From Oceanidesulfovibrio indonesiensis (GTDB taxonomy: Bacteria > Desulfobacterota > Desulfovibrionia > Desulfovibrionales > Desulfovibrionaceae): DNA of 64,000 nucleotides. Every line of letters starts with the position of its first letter. Position 1 is the stretch's first letter. The notes beneath the pieces were generated by a model. That model was not told the DNA's origin, ran no database searches, and saw only the letters and a list, made by a program, of their open reading frames with translations. Location of the stretch: NCBI RefSeq assembly GCF_007625075.1, contig NZ_QMIE01000014.1, positions 57,715 to 121,714 on the forward strand. The letters are read 5' to 3'. This document shows, one piece after another, positions 20,356-28,309 of this stretch. The position numbers and the translations under genes were made by a program.

Positions 20356-21582
20356 CTAAATTCCCGGATTCTGGTCCAGGCCGAACGCGTCGTGCAGGGT
20401 GCGCACGGCGAGTTCCAGATATTTCTCTTCGATCACACAGGATATTTTGATTTCCGAGGTGGAGATCATCATGATGTTGATGTTCTCCGAGGTCAGTGCG
20501 CGAAACGCAGTGCCGGCCACGCCCGAGTGGTTGCGCATGCCTACGCCGATGACCGAGACCTTGCACACGCCCAAGTCGTGCATGACCTCGGTGGCGCCGA
20601 TGTCCTCAGCCACCTTCTCCAGCAGCTCCAGCGTCCGTTCCAGGTCGCTGCGGGAAACCGTGAACGTCATGTCCGTGCGGCCCTGCAGGCTCACGTTCTG
20701 GATGATCATGTCCACGAGGATCCCCGCGTCTGCGAGCGGCACGAAGATCGCCGCGGCCACGCCGGGGCGGTCCGGCACCTCGCGCAGGGTAACGCGGGCC
20801 TGATCCTTGTCGTAGGCGATTCCGGAAACCTTGACCTGTTCCATGGACGGATCCTCCTTGGTCACGAGAGTTCCCGAGGCGTCCGAGAACGTGGACCGCA
20901 CCAGCACGGGAACATTATATTTTTTGGCAAACTCGACGGAGCGTATCTGCAGCACCTTGGCGCCCATGCTCGCCATTTCCAGCATCTCGTCGTAAGCGAT
21001 GCGGTCCAGCTTGCGTGCACGGGAGCATAGGTTGGGGTCCGTGGTGTAGACGCCGTCCACGTCCGTGTATATCTCGCAGCGTTCCGCGTTCAGCGCGGCG
21101 GCGAGCGCCACGGCGGAAGTGTCAGAACCGCCGCGGCCAAGCGTGGTGATGCGTTGGCAATCGTCGCAGCCCTGGAATCCGGCGGCCACCAGCACGTCGT
21201 GCACTTCCATCTGTTTCTTGAGCTGCTCGGCGTCGATGGCCATAATGCGGGCTTTGCCGAAGTCGTTATCGGTGCGCATCGGCATCTGGAAGCCCAGGAT
21301 GGACCGCGCGTTCCAGCCGGCATCCTTGAGCAGCATGGAAAAGAGCGCCACGGAAACCTGCTCGCCCGTGGCCACGAGCACGTCCTGCTCGCTCGGGTCG
21401 GGTCGCGAGGACCATTCCCGCGCCATTGTGAGCAGCCGATTGGTCTCGCCGGCCATGGCGGAAAGCACGCACACGACCTTGTAGCCCTCTGCCAGGGCCT
21501 TTTCCACTTTCGACTGTACCTGTCGCATGCACGTCAGGTCGGCGACAGACGTGCCGCCGAACTTCTGCACGAGGATTCGCAT
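20356..21582 (-). CDS. lysC: Aspartate kinase
   Basis: A 408-residue aspartokinase, first step of lysine, threonine, methionine and diaminopimelate synthesis. The amino-acid kinase domain has KFGGTSVADL at residues 7-16, and ITTLGRGGSDTSAVALAAAL at about 165-184, with a downstream TDVDGVYTTDP. Two C-terminal ACT domains (about residues 265-408), the usual allosteric part, include VPDRPGVAAAIF and GVGMRNHSGVAGTAF. Length matches the class with feedback ACT pairs. Last gene of the pdxJ-acpS-nnr-CBS-tsaE-lysC operon. Confidence 0.95.
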   Translation of the reverse strand: MRILVQKFGGTSVADLTCMRQVQSKVEKALAEGYKVVCVLSAMAGETNRLLTMAREWSSRPDPSEQDVLVATGEQVSVALFSMLLKDAGWNARSILGFQMPMRTDNDFGKARIMAIDAEQLKKQMEVHDVLVAAGFQGCDDCQRITTLGRGGSDTSAVALAAALNAERCEIYTDVDGVYTTDPNLCSRARKLDRIAYDEMLEMASMGAKVLQIRSVEFAKKYNVPVLVRSTFSDASGTLVTKEDPSMEQVKVSGIAYDKDQARVTLREVPDRPGVAAAIFVPLADAGILVDMIIQNVSLQGRTDMTFTVSRSDLERTLELLEKVAEDIGATEVMHDLGVCKVSVIGVGMRNHSGVAGTAFRALTSENINIMMISTSEIKISCVIEEKYLELAVRTLHDAFGLDQNPGI

Positions 21583-21658
21583 TGCTGCGCCTACCTTCTT
21601 ATGGCTTCGCGCGGATTCTCTATCGCGTTCGAGGTCCGCACCGTGTTGTGGCGCTGGC

Positions 21659-22183
21659 TCAACTGCAATGTGGCAAACTGTCCAGCAGTTGAGCGCAAGC
21701 CGGCGTCGAAGCTGCGATGCAGGCGACGCGACCCGCCTCGCAGGAGTCTTCCGCAGGTTGGAGGGTTATGAGCAGCCAATGTTCCGGCAACTCGGACTCC
21801 GGTACGAGTTCACTCCATTCCATGACCACGATCCCAGGATGTTCGTCCAGAAGGTCAAGTATTTCCCAGTCCGCGGCGCCGCCGGCCAGCCGATACAGGT
21901 CGGCGTGCGCCACCTCGGGCGCCGTGGGGTAATGGTTCGCCAGAGTGAAGCTCGGGCTGGAGACCTCGGCATCGCCGCCGCCGGGCAGCGCCTGCACGAG
22001 TCCCCTGACCAGGGTGGTCTTGCCCGCTCCAAGGGGGCCGGTCAAGAGGAGTGTGCGGCAGCTCGGAGTTCCGCGTTCCCATTGCCGTCTCCAGGCAAGG
22101 CCCAGAGTGCGGCCGAGCGCCACCGTCGCCTCCTCGTCGGCGAGGAGCAGTGTCGTCTGTTCCTGAGAGTGCTCGGATTCCAT
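21659..22183 (-). CDS. tsaE: tRNA threonylcarbamoyladenosine biosynthesis ATPase TsaE
   Basis: A 174-residue P-loop ATPase that drives cycling of the TsaD-TsaB complex making t6A37 in ANN-decoding tRNAs. Walker A is GPLGAGKTT (residues 49-57), followed by SSPSFTLANHY (about residue 74), HADLYRL (about residue 91) and VVMEWSELVPE (about residue 115). The C-terminus is somewhat long and Cys-containing. It starts 26 bp after the CBS gene stop in the same operon. tsaB and tsaD are not in the window. Confidence 0.92.
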   Translation of the reverse strand: MESEHSQEQTTLLLADEEATVALGRTLGLAWRRQWERGTPSCRTLLLTGPLGAGKTTLVRGLVQALPGGGDAEVSSPSFTLANHYPTAPEVAHADLYRLAGGAADWEILDLLDEHPGIVVMEWSELVPESELPEHWLLITLQPAEDSCEAGRVACIAASTPACAQLLDSLPHCS

Positions 22184-22209
22184 GGCCGGTACGCGACGTG
22201 CGCCGTCCT

Positions 22210-22677
22210 TCAGGACTTGGCGTCTATGCGGTCCATCAGGGTGCGCAACACGTCTGCTTTGCCGATCACGCCCACGAGCGCGCCGCCGTCGACCACCGGA
22301 ATGGTGTGCAGCTTTTTGTCCACCATGAGGCTTGCGACCTGATCGATGGAGGTGTCCGGGGTCACGGTGACCACTTTTCTGGTCATCACGCCGTCCACCG
22401 TGCTCGAAGCCATCTTTTCCAGCTCGCGCTCCAGGGAGGAGGGGTCGGAGAGCGGAATCATGGAGTCCAGCACCGTGAAAAACGAGGGCAGCCGTATCTG
22501 CTTCTGCTTGGTCACCAGATCGCTCTGGCAGATGATGCCCTGAAGCTGGCCGGCGTCGTCCACTACAGGCAGGCCGTTGAAGTGCTTGTCGAGCATGATC
22601 CGGACCGCCTCGACGGTGTCTGATTCCGGCTTAACGGTGACCACGTCCGTGGTCATGATGTCCTTGGCTTTGAGCAT
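22210..22677 (-). CDS. Tandem CBS-domain protein
   Basis: A 155-residue protein made of two CBS motifs (about residues 5-60 and 90-150: KDIMTTDVVTVKPES and VDGVMTRKVVTVTPDT), forming one Bateman module that usually binds adenine nucleotides. No effector domain is attached. The start is placed at 22677 because AAGGAG lies 8 bp before it; this puts the first 47 bp inside the end of the NAD(P)H-hydrate repair gene, typical of a tightly packed operon. Target not known. Confidence 0.88.
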   Translation of the reverse strand: MLKAKDIMTTDVVTVKPESDTVEAVRIMLDKHFNGLPVVDDAGQLQGIICQSDLVTKQKQIRLPSFFTVLDSMIPLSDPSSLERELEKMASSTVDGVMTRKVVTVTPDTSIDQVASLMVDKKLHTIPVVDGGALVGVIGKADVLRTLMDRIDAKS

Positions 22678-24373
22678 GTATCAACTCCTTGAGTGCCTGG
22701 GGCAGGGCGTGGGCTATCTCGCGAGCCATGGCGCCCCGTCCTGGGAGTGCGCGGGAAAGAATGCGGCCGGCCGAAGCGTGCCAATACACCCCGAGGCATG
22801 CCGTCGGCAAGGGGAGATCGGCAGAACCGTCGCGGCCCCGGAGCGCGGCGAGCAGACCGGCGAGCACATCGCCGGCGCCGCCTATGGCGAGCTCCGGGCA
22901 GGCGATGGCGCACAAAAAGCTCGTGACCTCGTCCTGCTCGGGAACCCGCTGAGCCACGACCGTGCCAGCGCCCTTGAGCACCAGGCAGCAGGGGTACAAC
23001 GCGGCAAAGTCCTCGGCCACGGCAAAGCGGTTGTCGGCGTAGCGCTTCATGGCGGTGGCTTCGTCCACGGAATCCACGGCGGCGAGTAGCCTTGCCATCT
23101 CGCCGGGATGCGGGGTGACCACGTCGCTCTCCGTGAGCATGCCGAGCAGGGAAGGGCGTTGCGCAAGATGGTAGAGGCCGTCGGCGTCAACGACCGCCGG
23201 CGGTCGGTCTTCCTGCGACAGAACACGCTTCAGCAGCCGGGCGGTTTCGGGATCGCGCCCCATGCCCGGACCCAGCACCAGCACATCGAATTCCGGAATC
23301 CGTTCCGACAGGTGCTCGTAATTTTCCGGCGTGAGCGCAACGCCGTCGCCCAGCGGCAGGGTCATGCATTCGGGCAGGCCGCTCTTCACCTCGGTGGCCA
23401 GACCGCCGGGGCAGGCGATGGTTACAAGGCCGGCGCCGCCGCGCAACGCGCCGAGTCCGGCCAGGGCGGGCGCGCCGGTGAGGCCGGCAGAGCCGCCGAT
23501 GATGCAGACCCGGCCGGCAGTGCCCTTGTGCAGGGCCGGATCGGGCGGCGCAACGAGAGTCGCGACGGCGTCAGTAAGCAGGCCGCGATGCACGGGCCGT
23601 TCGAACCGCACGGCGCGGGGAATGCCTATGCGCCGCACCTCCAGCCGGCCCACCCAGGGCGCGGCCTCGGGCAGGGCGATGCCGGTCTTGGCCGCCTCCA
23701 TGGTTACGGTCACGTGCGCCCGGATGGCAACGGGCGAGGGCTTGCCGGTGGTCCCGTCCAGGCCGGAAGGAACGTCGATGGCCAGGATGAAGACGCGGTC
23801 GCGCAGTGCGTTCACGGCCTGCACCCAGGCCTGGAAATTGTCGCGAAGCTCGCCGGAAAATCCGGTACCGAGCAGGCCGTCCACCACAATGTCGCAGAAT
23901 CCGTCCGGGTCGTGCTCGGGCGGCAGCTGGGCCATGGGCCGCAGCCAGTCGACCGCGTCCAGAGAACCGAATGGGACGCCCGCGTTCTGCGCATGGCGCA
24001 GGTGCTTTTGCGTTGTGCCCGTGTACTCGTCCGGGCGCCTGGCCGTGAGCACCAGGGGGATGGCGTTTTGGTCCAGCAGATGCCGCGCAAGGGCAATGGC
24101 GTCGCCGCCGTTGTTGCCCGGCCCGGCGAGCAGGAGCACGCGTTTGCCGGCCAGACTGTCCGGCGAGCCCAAAGCACCGTCCCGTGGGAAGCGCTCGCGC
24201 AGCACATCCAGGGCAACGCGGCTGGCGTTTTCCATGAGCACTTCTTCGAGCAGGCCGAACTCGTCCATTGTCCAGCGGTCCCAGCCCGCCATCTGCTCCG
24301 GCGTGGGCAACGGGTTCCAAAGGCGCAGCTGCTCGATCGATTCGACTGGTCCGAGGGGGCGTGATGCATTCAT
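22631..24373 (-). CDS. nnr: Bifunctional NAD(P)H-hydrate epimerase / ADP-dependent NAD(P)H-hydrate dehydratase
   Basis: A 580-residue YjeF-type fusion that repairs hydrated NAD(P)H. The N-terminal epimerase half (about residues 15-250) has LLLAGPGNNGGDAIALARHL and VDGLLGTGFSG. The C-terminal ribokinase-fold dehydratase half (about residues 265-570) has HKGTAGRVCIIGGSAGLTGAP, the conserved VVTPHPGEMARLL and AIGGAGDVLAGLLAAL. Both active halves look complete. It lies downstream of acpS, a common pairing. It ends in a His/Gly-rich tail overlapping the CBS gene. Confidence 0.94.
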   Translation of the reverse strand: MNASRPLGPVESIEQLRLWNPLPTPEQMAGWDRWTMDEFGLLEEVLMENASRVALDVLRERFPRDGALGSPDSLAGKRVLLLAGPGNNGGDAIALARHLLDQNAIPLVLTARRPDEYTGTTQKHLRHAQNAGVPFGSLDAVDWLRPMAQLPPEHDPDGFCDIVVDGLLGTGFSGELRDNFQAWVQAVNALRDRVFILAIDVPSGLDGTTGKPSPVAIRAHVTVTMEAAKTGIALPEAAPWVGRLEVRRIGIPRAVRFERPVHRGLLTDAVATLVAPPDPALHKGTAGRVCIIGGSAGLTGAPALAGLGALRGGAGLVTIACPGGLATEVKSGLPECMTLPLGDGVALTPENYEHLSERIPEFDVLVLGPGMGRDPETARLLKRVLSQEDRPPAVVDADGLYHLAQRPSLLGMLTESDVVTPHPGEMARLLAAVDSVDEATAMKRYADNRFAVAEDFAALYPCCLVLKGAGTVVAQRVPEQDEVTSFLCAIACPELAIGGAGDVLAGLLAALRGRDGSADLPLPTACLGVYWHASAGRILSRALPGRGAMAREIAHALPQALKELIHAQSQGHHDHGRGHR

Positions 24374-24408
24374 GGCGCTTTCTTTCCGGTGCTTGCTGGT
24401 TCGATGCC

Positions 24409-24789
24409 TCAGCCTTCAAGAACCACCACGGCGGCTGCCACGTCGCGGCCGTGGGTGAGGCTGACATACGAATTTTTTACGCCCATGGCGTGCGCGAGAT
24501 CAAGCGCAGGGCCGAGAAAGGCGAGCTCCGGTTTGCCGGAGGGCTGTGGCCTGACCTCGATTGTCCGCAGGGACACGCCGCGTCGAAAACCAGTGCCCAA
24601 GGCTTTGGAGCCTGCTTCCTTGGCAGCGAACCGCGCGGAAAGATACAGTATCTGAGGACCGTGCTTTTCCGGAAGGTGCTCCAGCTCATACGCTGAGAGC
24701 ATGCGTTCGGCAAAGCGACGGCCATGCCGGGAGACCGCCCGCTCGATGCGGTCGATCTCCACGACGTCGATTCCAAGACCTAATATCAC
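24409..24789 (-). CDS. acpS: Holo-[acyl-carrier-protein] synthase
   Basis: A 126-residue 4'-phosphopantetheinyl transferase that activates ACP for fatty-acid synthesis. Seen: ILGLGIDVVEIDRIERAV at the N-terminus (Asp metal ligand in GIDVVEIDR), RFAAKEAGSKALGTG (about residues 53-67, Glu metal ligand and catalytic Lys), and SYVSLTHGRDVAAAVVV at the C-terminus. The GTG at 24789 is taken as start because the family begins directly at this motif. It lies 17 bp after the pdxJ stop; longer upstream frames merely read pdxJ DNA out of frame. Confidence 0.92.
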   Translation of the reverse strand: MILGLGIDVVEIDRIERAVSRHGRRFAERMLSAYELEHLPEKHGPQILYLSARFAAKEAGSKALGTGFRRGVSLRTIEVRPQPSGKPELAFLGPALDLAHAMGVKNSYVSLTHGRDVAAAVVVLEG

Positions 24790-24806
24790 GGCGTTCTTCA
24801 GCTGAA

Positions 24807-25532
24807 TCAGACGGAGAAGTCCGCCACGAGCAGCGCCATGCGGGAGACGGCATCGTGCAGCCCGCAGAAGACGGCCTCGGCGATGATGCTGAAGCCGATG
24901 GAATACTCGTTGATGTGCGGGATTTTGGAGAAGCTGATGATATTGTCGTAATCCAGACCATGGCCCAGGTTGATCTTGAGCCCGAGGTCCTGCGCATGGG
25001 CGATGCCCACGAATATCTTCTCCAGCTCGCGCTTGCGCTCCTCGTACCCCTCGGCGTCCGCGTAGTGTCCGGTATGTATCTCCACGTACTCCACGCCGAT
25101 CTCGGCGGCGGCTTCGAGCTGCTCGGCAGCGGCTTCCACGAACAGGCTTACCTTGATGCCGTCGTTCTGTATGGGGGCGACGTATTCCTTGAGCTGCTTC
25201 ACCCGGCCGGCCACGGCCAGGCCGCCCTCGGTGGTCAGCTCCTTGCGCTTTTCCGGAACCAGGCATACGGAATAGGGCTTCACGCGGCGGGCGATCTTGC
25301 GCATTTCGTCCGTGGCCGCCATTTCCAGATGGAAGCGGGTGGTGATGCTTTTGGCGATGCGCTCCACATCTTCATCGTTGATGTGGCGACGGTCTTCGCG
25401 AAGATGCGCGATGATGCCGTTTGCGCCGGCGTCCTCGGCCACCAGGGCGGCCTTCACGGGGTCGGGAAAACCTGCCATCCTGGCTTGGCGAAGCGTGGCG
25501 ACGTGGTCGATATTGACGGCAAGGGTCGGCAT
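24807..25532 (-). CDS. pdxJ: Pyridoxine 5'-phosphate synthase PdxJ
   Basis: A 241-residue TIM-barrel enzyme that condenses 3-amino-2-oxopropyl phosphate with deoxyxylulose-5-P to pyridoxine phosphate in the DXP-dependent vitamin B6 pathway. Seen: [15 protein letters not shown] at the N-terminus, [16 protein letters not shown] (about residues 36-51), [17 protein letters not shown] (about residues 94-110), EIHTGHYA and [15 protein letters not shown]. Length is normal. RBS GAGGAG. First gene of the operon that runs to lysC, and divergent from ugd. Confidence 0.96.
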   Translation of the reverse strand: MPTLAVNIDHVATLRQARMAGFPDPVKAALVAEDAGANGIIAHLREDRRHINDEDVERIAKSITTRFHLEMAATDEMRKIARRVKPYSVCLVPEKRKELTTEGGLAVAGRVKQLKEYVAPIQNDGIKVSLFVEAAAEQLEAAAEIGVEYVEIHTGHYADAEGYEERKRELEKIFVGIAHAQDLGLKINLGHGLDYDNIISFSKIPHINEYSIGFSIIAEAVFCGLHDAVSRMALLVADFSV

Positions 25533-25742
25533 TTTTGCTGTGCTCCTCTGTTGTGCAATGTATACGTTTTTTTAGTCTCTTCGCCGCGGCCGCGAAGAAT
25601 GTCAAGGTCGGAGCCCTTTTCCTCTCCGGTGTGCTTGCCCTCCCGCAATTTTCAGGGCATAGGATCGGAATTTGAGGTTGGGGGGCTGGAAGCAACACAA
25701 AGCATCATCCTGGATTATGGATGTGATACCGGAGTAGATTTC

Positions 25743-27080
25743 ATGAATGTCTGTATTGTTGGAACAGGTTACGTTGGCCTTGTAAGCGCGGCTTGCTTTG
25801 CCGAGATGGGCAACAACGTGCGTTGCGTCGACGTGAACCCCGAGGTGGTCAAAACCCTGGAGCAGGGCAAAGTCCACATATATGAGCCCGGGCTGGAGGA
25901 AATGGTCAAGCGCAACTACGCCGAAGGCCGCCTGACCTTTACGACGAATCTCGCCGAAGCGCTCAAGGACTCCCTGTTCGTCTTCATCACCGTGGGCACG
26001 CCCTCGCGACCGGACGGCTCCTGCGACCTGAGCTACGTGCACCAGGTGGCCCGCGAAGTGGGCCAGAACATGGAAGACTTCAAGGTCGTGGTGGACAAGT
26101 CCACCGTGCCCGTGGGCACCGCCGACCAGGTCCGCGCGATTATCAGGGAGGAGTTGCAGGCTCGCGGCTCAGAGCTTGAGTTCGACGTGGTCTCCAACCC
26201 CGAGTTCCTCAAAGAAGGCGACGCGGTGAGCGACTTCATGAAGCCGGACCGCGTGATCGTGGGTACGGACAACGTGCGCACCGCCGAACTGCTCAAGGTG
26301 CTGTACGCCCCGTTCGCCCGCAGCCGCGAAAAGCTCATCGTCATGGGCATCCGCAGCGCGGAGATGACCAAATACGCGGCCAACTGCATGCTCGCCACCA
26401 AGATCTCATTCATCAACGAGATCGCGAACATATGCGAGCGCGTGGGCGCCGACGTGCGAGACGTGCGCATGGGCATCGGCTCGGACCACCGCATCGGCTA
26501 CAATTTCATTTACCCCGGCGTGGGCTACGGCGGCTCCTGCTTTCCCAAGGACGTCAAGGCGCTTATCAACACCGCGCGGGAAAACGAATATCCGCCCCAG
26601 CTGCTGACCGCCGTGGATGAGGTGAACGACCGCCAGAAGCAGGTTCTCGCGCAGAAGATTCTCGACTATTTCGAGCCCCAGGGCGGCGTTGCCGGAAAAA
26701 CCCTGGCTCTGTGGGGGCTGGCGTTCAAGGCAAACACCGACGATATCCGCGAGGCCGCATCGCTCAAGATCGTGGAAACGCTGCTGGACAAAGGCATGCG
26801 CATCCGCGCTTTCGATCCCGTGGCAGGCGAGAACGTTCGGAAGCTGTTCGACGGAGACGATCGCGTGGAGATCGTGGACGAGCAGTACTCAGCCCTGGAG
26901 GATGCGGACGCCCTGGCCGTGGTCACGGAGTGGAACCAGTTCCGCAATCCGGACTTCGCGCGCATCAAGAAGATGCTCAAGGCCCCGCTTCTTTTCGACG
27001 GCCGCAACCTCTACGCGCCGAACATCATGGGCGAACTCGGTTTCGCCTACTTCTGCATCGGGCGACGCAGCGAACGCTGA
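25743..27080 (+). CDS. ugd: UDP-glucose 6-dehydrogenase
   Basis: A 445-residue NAD-dependent dehydrogenase that oxidises UDP-glucose to UDP-glucuronate for surface polysaccharides. An N-terminal Rossmann domain has VGTGYVGLVSAACFAEMG (residues 6-23). The central helix carries K210 (EMTKYAANC). The catalytic Cys is C266 in YGGSCFPKD. The C-terminal UDP-binding domain has GLAFKANTDDIREAASL. Start is at 25743, where the Rossmann fold begins; the frame remains open far upstream only because it runs antisense through pdxJ and acpS. Divergent from pdxJ and ends at a strong hairpin. Confidence 0.95.
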   Translation: MNVCIVGTGYVGLVSAACFAEMGNNVRCVDVNPEVVKTLEQGKVHIYEPGLEEMVKRNYAEGRLTFTTNLAEALKDSLFVFITVGTPSRPDGSCDLSYVHQVAREVGQNMEDFKVVVDKSTVPVGTADQVRAIIREELQARGSELEFDVVSNPEFLKEGDAVSDFMKPDRVIVGTDNVRTAELLKVLYAPFARSREKLIVMGIRSAEMTKYAANCMLATKISFINEIANICERVGADVRDVRMGIGSDHRIGYNFIYPGVGYGGSCFPKDVKALINTARENEYPPQLLTAVDEVNDRQKQVLAQKILDYFEPQGGVAGKTLALWGLAFKANTDDIREAASLKIVETLLDKGMRIRAFDPVAGENVRKLFDGDDRVEIVDEQYSALEDADALAVVTEWNQFRNPDFARIKKMLKAPLLFDGRNLYAPNIMGELGFAYFCIGRRSER

Positions 27081-27110
27081 TAGAGGCGTTCTCCGCACTT
27101 CAATAGAGAA

Positions 27111-27133
27111 AAGCCCCCGCCAGCCGGGGGCTT
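27111..27133. terminator. Terminator between ugd and the 77-residue gene
   Basis: AAGCCCCCG (27111-27119) pairs with CGGGGGCTT (27125-27133) over a 5-nt loop. Flanking AAAA and TTTG allow use from both sides, for ugd and for the convergent small gene. Confidence 0.75.
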
Positions 27134-27176
27134 TGTCGTTGGTTGTTCGATTGCGGACGCGGCCCGCACCACCGGA

Positions 27177-27410
27177 TTACTTGTTCGGAACGACGGCTCC
27201 GAAGCTGCGCATGCATGTGCGCACATGCAGTTCGAGAAGGATGATGCGTTCGTAGTCCACGGTGGTCGCCGTTTCCGGACTGAACTCCTCATCGAGAAAG
27301 CGTTCCAGATATTGCGTCTCTTCCCAGAAATCGAGCAATTCGTCGTCGGAAAGGGACTTGATCTGGTCGGCGATGGAAAGGTCCTCGGAATCGAGGTGGA
27401 ATTTGCCCAT
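27177..27410 (-). CDS. Small acidic protein of unknown function
   Basis: A 77-residue acidic, helical protein (LSDDELLDFWEETQYLERFLDEEF in the first half, ILLELHVRTCMRSFGAVVPNK at the end). A good RBS, AAAGGAG, lies about 10 bp before the ATG, and it ends close to the shared terminator. No transmembrane segment or known motif is recognised. Likely real because of RBS, composition and isolated position between two terminated genes. Confidence 0.6.
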   Translation of the reverse strand: MGKFHLDSEDLSIADQIKSLSDDELLDFWEETQYLERFLDEEFSPETATTVDYERIILLELHVRTCMRSFGAVVPNK

Positions 27411-27726
27411 GCTGCTGTTACTCCTTTGCGTGGGTATTGCATCAGGGTACCCGATGGCGGTGCGTATGACAACAGTGGCGGCCCTCTTTCCGATTCCGGG
27501 GGCTGACCAATTGATTTCGTGAACGAATCAGCGGTTTTCACGATTGCCACGGGCACGCAGAAAGGCTATGTTGCCACTGTTCGGATCGATCCTTCCGTAT
27601 GGGCTGATCCGCACAGCATCGAGTCCAGCACGCGGTGGGCCATGACGTATCGAAAAAAATGGCCGGCGCACGCAGCGGCGCCCCGCGACTTTTATGAAGA
27701 ACGTGGCTCCAAAAGGGGGTTCGTGA
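27411..27726. other. Intergenic region upstream of cheW, no gene seen
   Basis: 316 bp with no convincing coding frame. The frame at 27519-27794 has no RBS and runs into cheW out of frame. It must hold the promoters of the divergent 77-residue gene and cheW, but I see no clear sigma-70, sigma-54 or sigma-28 boxes. Confidence 0.4.
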
Positions 27727-28206
27727 ATGGCGGAAGAAACTCAGAAGCGGCAAGACGCGGAGCTGATTCAGCTCGTCACTTTCTCCATTGGTGAGGAGGA
27801 ATTCGGAGTCGACATCCTCAAGGTTCAGGAGATCATCCGCACCATGGAGATCACCAAGGTGCCGCGCGCCCCGCATTTCGTGGAGGGCGTCATCAACCTG
27901 CGCGGCAAGGTGATTCCGATCATCGATCTCCGCAAGCGCTTCGGCCTTTCCTCGCGCGAGCATGACAAACACACGCGGATCATCGTCATCGAGATCAACA
28001 ACATGATCGTCGGCTTCGTGGTGGACTCGGTCTCAGAGGTCCTGCGCATACCGGCGAGCACGGTGGAGCCGCCGCCGCCCGTCGTGGCAGGACTCGAATC
28101 CGAGTACATCAGCGGCGTGGGCAAGCTCGAAGACCGACTGCTCATCCTCCTCGACCTGGACAGGCTGTTGTCCGGCGAGGAACGCGACATGCTCGTCTCC
28201 CTGTAG
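27727..28206 (+). CDS. cheW: Chemotaxis coupling protein CheW
   Basis: A 159-residue adaptor that links chemoreceptors to the CheA kinase at the cytoplasmic face of the membrane. The CheW domain covers almost the whole protein: LVTFSIGEEEFGVDILKVQEII (about residues 16-37), PRAPHFVEGVINLRGKVIPIIDLRKRFGL (about residues 46-75) and ERDMLVSL at the end. RBS AAGGGGG. It is a single cheW without cheA or receptor genes nearby. Some other loci of such organisms encode the partners (inference). Confidence 0.95.
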   Translation: MAEETQKRQDAELIQLVTFSIGEEEFGVDILKVQEIIRTMEITKVPRAPHFVEGVINLRGKVIPIIDLRKRFGLSSREHDKHTRIIVIEINNMIVGFVVDSVSEVLRIPASTVEPPPPVVAGLESEYISGVGKLEDRLLILLDLDRLLSGEERDMLVSL

Positions 28207-28309
28207 ACGCCGCATACCGGGTCGCACCCTCTCCAATCAATCCCGGGCCGCCGCCGTCCGTTGCGACGGCAGGCGGCCCTTTGCAATCGTATTACGTCAC
28301 CTGGTCCCC

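Noticed and set aside
24561..25742. Long in-frame extension upstream of ugd (an 839-residue frame)
   Set aside because: The extra part runs antisense through acpS and pdxJ and has no recognisable domain; the Rossmann fold and start lie at 25743.
27519..27794. 91-codon frame upstream of and into cheW
   Set aside because: No RBS, different frame from cheW, composition not coding-like.
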